64,000 nucleotides of DNA. It comes from Siderastrea siderea (taxonomy: Eukaryota > Cnidaria > Anthozoa > Scleractinia > Rhizangiidae). The position numbers and the translations under genes were made by a program. Every line of letters starts with the position of its first letter. Position 1 is the stretch's first letter. Positions 59,187 to 64,000 of this stretch are shown piece by piece. The DNA lies in the NCBI GenBank assembly GCA_964030785.1, contig OZ034968.1, forward strand, positions 49,731,230 to 49,795,229. Reading direction: 5' to 3'. The notes beneath the pieces are model-generated. The model was given only the letters and a program-made list of their open reading frames with translations. It did not search any database and was not told the DNA's origin.

Positions 59187-59815
59187 CAGTAAAAACCCGC
59201 GTATAAGAACACCTATTTTGGCAGTTCAGGCTGATTTGGTTCTTATATAAAGGGTTATAATCTGCAAAATCAGCCTGTAAGTGTTCTTAAGTGTTCTTAA
59301 AAAAAGTTTCTTAAAATAAGGAACATATTAGGCTATCAATAGATGAAATCAATATATATGCACACAATTGTATTTTAATTTTAATAAAATTGATAAATCA
59401 AGGCAATACTGTACTGTAATTGGGGTGGAACTATTATGTGTGCAATGAAAAGTAGTGTTGATCTTTGATATTTTTCCATATAAGAACAACTTTCATTTTT
59501 CAGGCTGAATGTGTTCTTATATAAATGGTACTTTATTTCGGTGACATGGGAAACAAAGAATTATGATTCCATGTATAGTCACACAGAATTAAATAGCACC
59601 CCTTCCCCCCTCCCTTATACAATTAGAAAGAAAGGAAGATGTATTTAGGTCTGGTCATTTTTGAAGAAGTCCTTGTGAATCCTGCTGTCTAGGCGATTTC
59701 ATCCTTAACTTTCATTTTTCAGGCTGAATGTGTTCTTATATAAATGGTACTTTATTTCCTAAAATCAGGCCTGGGTGTTCTTAATCCACATGTTCTTATA
59801 CGCGGGTTTTTACTG
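59187..59815. mobile_element. 629-bp MITE, second copy
   Basis: Counterpart of 26,002-26,630. Confidence 0.85.
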
Positions 59816-60905
59816 TATTGGAAACTAATTGGACCCATGGGTTCATCCCAAGAATTTGTTTAAACCCAGTGAAAACTCTTGGGAACTAGCGGGACATGGT
59901 GGGCAGAGCTTCAGTGGCATGGCTTAAATTTGACCCATGGGTTCATGCTAGTAGTTTGTTGAAATCCAGTAAAAACTCCTGAGAACTAACAGGACATCGT
60001 TGGCATAGCTTGGATGATATGGTTGACCCATGGGTTCATGCTAGTAATTTGTTGAAATCCAGTAAAAACTCTTGGTAACTAACATTACATTGTTGACATA
60101 GCTTGGGTGATATGGTTGACCCATTGGTTCATGCTAGTAATTTGTTGAAATCCAGTAAAAGTTCTTGGTAACTAACAGGACATGATTGGCATAGCCAATT
60201 TGGATTTCAACAAATTACTAGCATGAAAACATGGGTCAACCATATCACCCAAGCTATGTCAGCAATGTCCTGTTAGTTACCAAGAGTTTTTACTTGATTT
60301 CAACAAACTTATTTCAGCTACCATTGAAGCTCTGCCCATCAAATCCCACGGGGTTTAAACAAATTGCTAGGATGAACCCATGGGTCGAATTAGTTTCTAA
60401 TATTATTTCCAATATCACCAAAGCTATGCCAACCATGTCCTGGGTTTAAACAAATTCCTAGGATGAACCCATGGGTCAATTAAGTTCCAGGTACCATTGA
60501 AGCTCTGCCCATCAAATATCGTTACTTCCCAAGAGTTTGTAATGGGTTTAAACAAATTACTAGCATGAACCCATGGTTCAAATAAGTTCCCGGTACCATT
60601 GAAGCTCTGCCCACCAAGTTGCGTTAGTTCCCAAGAGTTTTCACGGGGTTTAAGCAAATTGCTAGCATGAACCCATGGGTCGAATAAGTTTCCAATATCA
60701 CCAAAGCTATGCCAACCATGTCCTGTTAGTTACCAAGAGTTTTTACTGGATTTCAACAAATTACTAGGATGAACCCATGGGTCAAATAAGTTTGTTGAAA
60801 TCCAGTAAAAACTCCCAAGCTATGCCAACCATGTCCTGTTAGTTACCAAGAGTTTTTACTGGATTTCAACAAATTACTAAGCTATGCCAACCATGTCCTG
60901 TTAGT
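59816..60905. repeat. Satellite array 2 resumed, second copy
   Basis: Counterpart of 26,631-27,720: reverse, then forward monomers, ending within the broken exon. Confidence 0.9.
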
Positions 60906-61379
60906 TCGGTGGTCTCTGGGGTCTAAGGTACAGAGTATCCACCAACCAAGTTTTGGATGACTTTTCTGTCATCACCGAATATTTTTGGGTTGCTTCGTCG
61001 ATATCCACCACCTTAACATTAAGGAAATGATTCTTCCGTTTGGCCATATATTCAAACTTGTCCATACTTATTATATCGTCTTCACTGACTTTCTTGGGCG
61101 GGCTCTTGGGTTTCTTGGGTTTTGTTCGATTGGATGTTTTCTTGGATACACTTGGCAGACCTTCTAAGGGTTCTCTGTAGTCCTTGGGAACTGCCTTTCC
61201 CCCGGAACCTGCCTCACAGAAGCCACCTTTGAACCAGATGGTTGAAGACCAAATCTCCTTCCCCTCTGCTGTCACGAGGCAAAACTGCCCTGTCGTACTG
61301 TCACATGCCAGTGTTTTCATTGTACCTAAGACATTTTTTTTAGCCTCATGGTCTCTGATATGGTACCACAGTGGTCGTG
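60906..61379 (-). pseudogene. Satellite-truncated Tudor-like exon, second copy
   Basis: Counterpart of 27,721-28,194 with the same truncation and the same substitutions. Confidence 0.75.
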
Positions 61380-61978
61380 CTGAAAAGATATTAGAATAAA
61401 TATTAAATAATTGATATTAAATATTCCCAGCAAACACATAACGTAATAATTACGTGTTTAACTGGTTACATTCTGGTTATGTTTGGTAGTTTGTGTGGGC
61501 GCTGCCCGAGGCTGCCCGAAACTGGACTACGATCAATACGGCACTAACAATAAACTACACAAAAACTAAATGCCTATAGGCTTAACTATAAATACCAGTA
61601 TACGAAAAGACGCTCAAAAAACGCCAAATTTTTCTTTCTGAAGTTAAATCATAAATACATGAAACATCTCACACAACAATTTAATTTTGGGGTTCTTGGT
61701 CTCCGAGTCGACTTTTCTTTCTGAAGTTAAATCATCCTCATAGTTCATCCTCATTCCTCATCTGGATCCAGCCAAAAGTCCGTAGAACTCAGCGAAACTC
61801 TGGATCCAGCACACAACAATTTAATTTCAAAATAATTTGTTGATTATTTTGTTGATTATTTTGTTGATTTAGTTGATTATTTTGTTGATTAAGTTAAATC
61901 ATAAATACATGAAACATCTCACATAACAATGTTTGTTGATTATTATTTTTTTATTTGCGTAGATGACCCTAAGCTTAC

Positions 61979-62119
61979 TTTTGCTCTTGGCGGCATCGGC
62001 CTCGTAGTTGACAGGGGGTTCCTCAAAGTCCAAGCCGGGTTCCAAGTCTTTGGTGCTCGATGGCCTGATGGCTGCTGCCTTGGAGTTGACAGGGGATTCC
62101 TCCGAGTCGACTTTTCTTT
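61979..62119 (-). CDS. Acidic linker exon copy 3, second region
   Basis: Counterpart of 28,794-28,934; splice sites intact. Confidence 0.55.
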
Positions 62120-62195
62120 CTGAAGTTAAATCATAAATACATGAAACATCTCACACAACAATTTAATTTCGGGGACATTATTGCCGTTAGGGAGA

Positions 62196-63401
62196 AAATT
62201 ACTAGCATGAACCCATGGTCAAATAAGTTCCCGGTACCATTGAAGCTATGCCTACCCAGGCTATGCCAACCATGTCCTGTTAGTAACCAAGAGTTTTCAC
62301 TGAGTTAAAAAAAAATTCCTAGGATGAACCCATGGGTCAAATTAGCTTCCAATAAATTAATTGAAAATATTACCCTGGCGATACTGAGGAGTTTCGCTGA
62401 GTTCTACGGACTTTTGGGGGTTTTTACTGTATTGGAAACTAATTGGACCCATGGGTTCATCCCAAGAATTTGTTTAAACCCAGTGAAAACTCTTGGGAAC
62501 TAGCGGGACATGGTGGGCAGAGCTTCAGTGGCATGGCTTAAATTTGACCCATGGGTTCATGCTAGTAGTTTGTTGAAATCCAGTAAAAACTCCTGAGAAC
62601 TAACAGGACATCGTTGGCATAGCTTGGATGATATGGTTGACCCATGGGTTCATGCTAGTAATTTGTTGAAATCCAGTAAAAACTCTTGGTAACTAACATT
62701 ACATTGTTGACATAGCTTGGGTGATATGGTTGACCCATTGGTTCATGCTAGTAATTTGTTGAAATCCAGTAAAAGTTCTTGGTAACTAACAGGACATGAT
62801 TGGCATAGCCAATTTGGATTTCAACAAATTACTAGCATGAAAACATGGGTCAACCATATCACCCAAGCTATGTCAGCAATGTCCTGTTAGTTACCAAGAG
62901 TTTTTACTTGATTACAACAAACTTATTTCAGCTACCATTGAAGCTCTGCCCATCAAATCCCACGGGGTTTAAACAAATTTGTAGGATGAACCCATGGGTC
63001 GAATTAGTTTCTAATATTATTTCCAATATCACCAAAGCTATGCCAACCATGTCCTGGGTTTAAACAAATTCCTAGGATGAACCCATGGGTCAAATAAGTT
63101 CCAGGTACCATTGAAGCTCTGCCCATCAAATATCGTTACTTCCCAAGAGTTTGTAATGGGTTTAAACAAATTACTAGCATGAACCCATGGTTCAAATAAG
63201 TTCCCGGTACCATTGAAGCTCTGCCCACCAAGTTGCGTTAGTTCCCAAGAGTTTTCACGGGGTTTAAGCAAATTGCTAGCATGAACCCATGGGTCGAATA
63301 AGTTTCCAATATCACCAAAGCTATGCCAACCATGTCCTGTTAGTTACCAAGAGTTTTTACTGGATTTCAACAAATTCCTAGGATGAACCCATGGGTCAAA
63401 T
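62196..63401. repeat. Satellite patches, second copy
   Basis: Counterpart of 29,013-30,216, including the 12-bp MITE tail. Confidence 0.9.
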
Positions 63402-63708
63402 TAGCTTCCAATAAATTAATTGAAAATATTACCCTGGCGATACTGAGGAGTTTCGCTGAGTTCTACGGACTTTTGGCTGGATCATATCTCATCTGGATCC
63501 AGCCACATTGAAAAGGTCTTTTTTCGACAAGATGTGTTTCGGCGGCAAAATTGTCCGCCATCTTGGATCCAGCACACAACAATTTAATTTCAAAATAATT
63601 TGTTGCATTCGGCCCACTACTACAGAATGAACCCATGGTGAACCCATGTCGAACCCATGGTGAATCGACAACCAGGATATTGCCGGTGAATCTGCTCTGA
63701 ATACTTAC

Positions 63709-63724
63709 GTGAACGTGTTTTCAT
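63709..63724 (-). CDS. Putative first coding exon, second copy
   Basis: Counterpart of 30,524-30,539 (MKTRS, donor GTAAGT). The CpG-rich promoter region follows to 63,966, and the plus-strand ATGAA/GTAAGC is at 63,968. Confidence 0.4.
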
Positions 63725-64000
63725 TTTCTTTTCCGTTAACTTTCGACAGACTCGTACCCAGTCGTTACTCTTCGCGCGCCGCGTATCGCAAAGCCTCAAG
63801 GGGTGGACGCGATCCACGTGATCCAGCGAACAGGAGTGCGCATGCTCAATTTCAAACAACGCATTTTCTCGTGTGACTTTGCAACAACATACAACAACAC
63901 AGTCGGTTCACAATTTTCGTCGGGTTTGTTAGCATCTGCAAGCTGAACAACCGACAACAGCAACACGATGAAGTAAGCTTAAGTTTTATATAATAATCTT

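Larger units (their letters stand above)
55282..59815. mobile_element. 4.5-kb composite insertion, second copy
   Basis: Counterpart of 22,099-26,630 with the same ends and TA flanks, so the insertion predates the large duplication. Confidence 0.65.
37281..64000 (+). repeat. Second copy of the 7.2-30.8 kb region (direct segmental duplication)
   Basis: Offsets against copy 1: 30,102 (37,281-37,976), 29,170 (from 37,981, because 7,880-8,810 is missing), then 33,159 after the expanded satellite, 33,183 after the extra 24-bp coding repeat, and 33,185 after the longer poly-C. Only a handful of substitutions are seen over ~12 kb of non-satellite DNA. The window ends within the copy. Confidence 0.95.

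Overview
The window looks like nuclear DNA from an invertebrate animal, most likely a cnidarian such as a stony coral. The taxon is an inference. It is AT-rich, has GT-AG split exons, TA-flanked MITEs, a metazoan histone-type 3' stem-loop and a large tandem satellite, and has no long bacterial-style ORFs, tRNA or rRNA. Almost all ORFs over 60 codons are chance products of the satellite or shadows of split exons.

Layout. (1) 1-1,505: no gene recognised. (2) 1,506-7,911: a small gene family on the minus strand. It has a 174-residue chromodomain protein (3,237-3,761) followed 25 nt later by a canonical histone-type stem-loop, a long foldback that carries a second truncated chromodomain copy, and two chromodomain-less relatives (1,711-2,055 and 6,473-6,817) on a 1.64-kb direct duplication. 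(3) 7,912-18,524: an array of ~93-102-bp satellite monomers, each with the palindrome ACCCATGGGT. (4) 18,699-30,539, minus strand: a broken split gene. It has a first exon with a strong donor, acidic linker exons in several copies, a Tudor/chromo-barrel-like exon in one intact and one satellite-truncated copy, a cysteine-rich exon, and a terminal exon with a 24-bp (8-residue) repeat. All exons I could delimit are phase 1-1. Satellite and a 4.5-kb TIR-bounded insertion (22,099-26,630) interrupt it. (5) 30,540-37,280: single-copy DNA with a possible two-way promoter, hairpins and short interspersed repeats. (6) 37,281-64,000: a second, near-identical direct copy of 7,179-30,815, whose satellite array has been remodelled by a 5,472-bp tandem duplication and a 406-bp higher-order repeat.

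How it fits together. The chromodomain gene and the split gene have parallel plans: a putative histone-reader-type domain, an acidic repetitive linker, and a homologous C-terminal module (F-x2-K-x4-L-x-W-R-x-Y ... C-C-x2-K-Y). The histone-type stem-loop after the chromodomain ORF suggests S-phase, poly(A)-free expression. The satellite core GAACCCATGG also occurs as a short triplet next to the split gene's first exon, a possible seed for the array. The ~27-kb second copy is either a recent segmental duplication or two haplotypes joined by the assembler; the sequence alone cannot decide.
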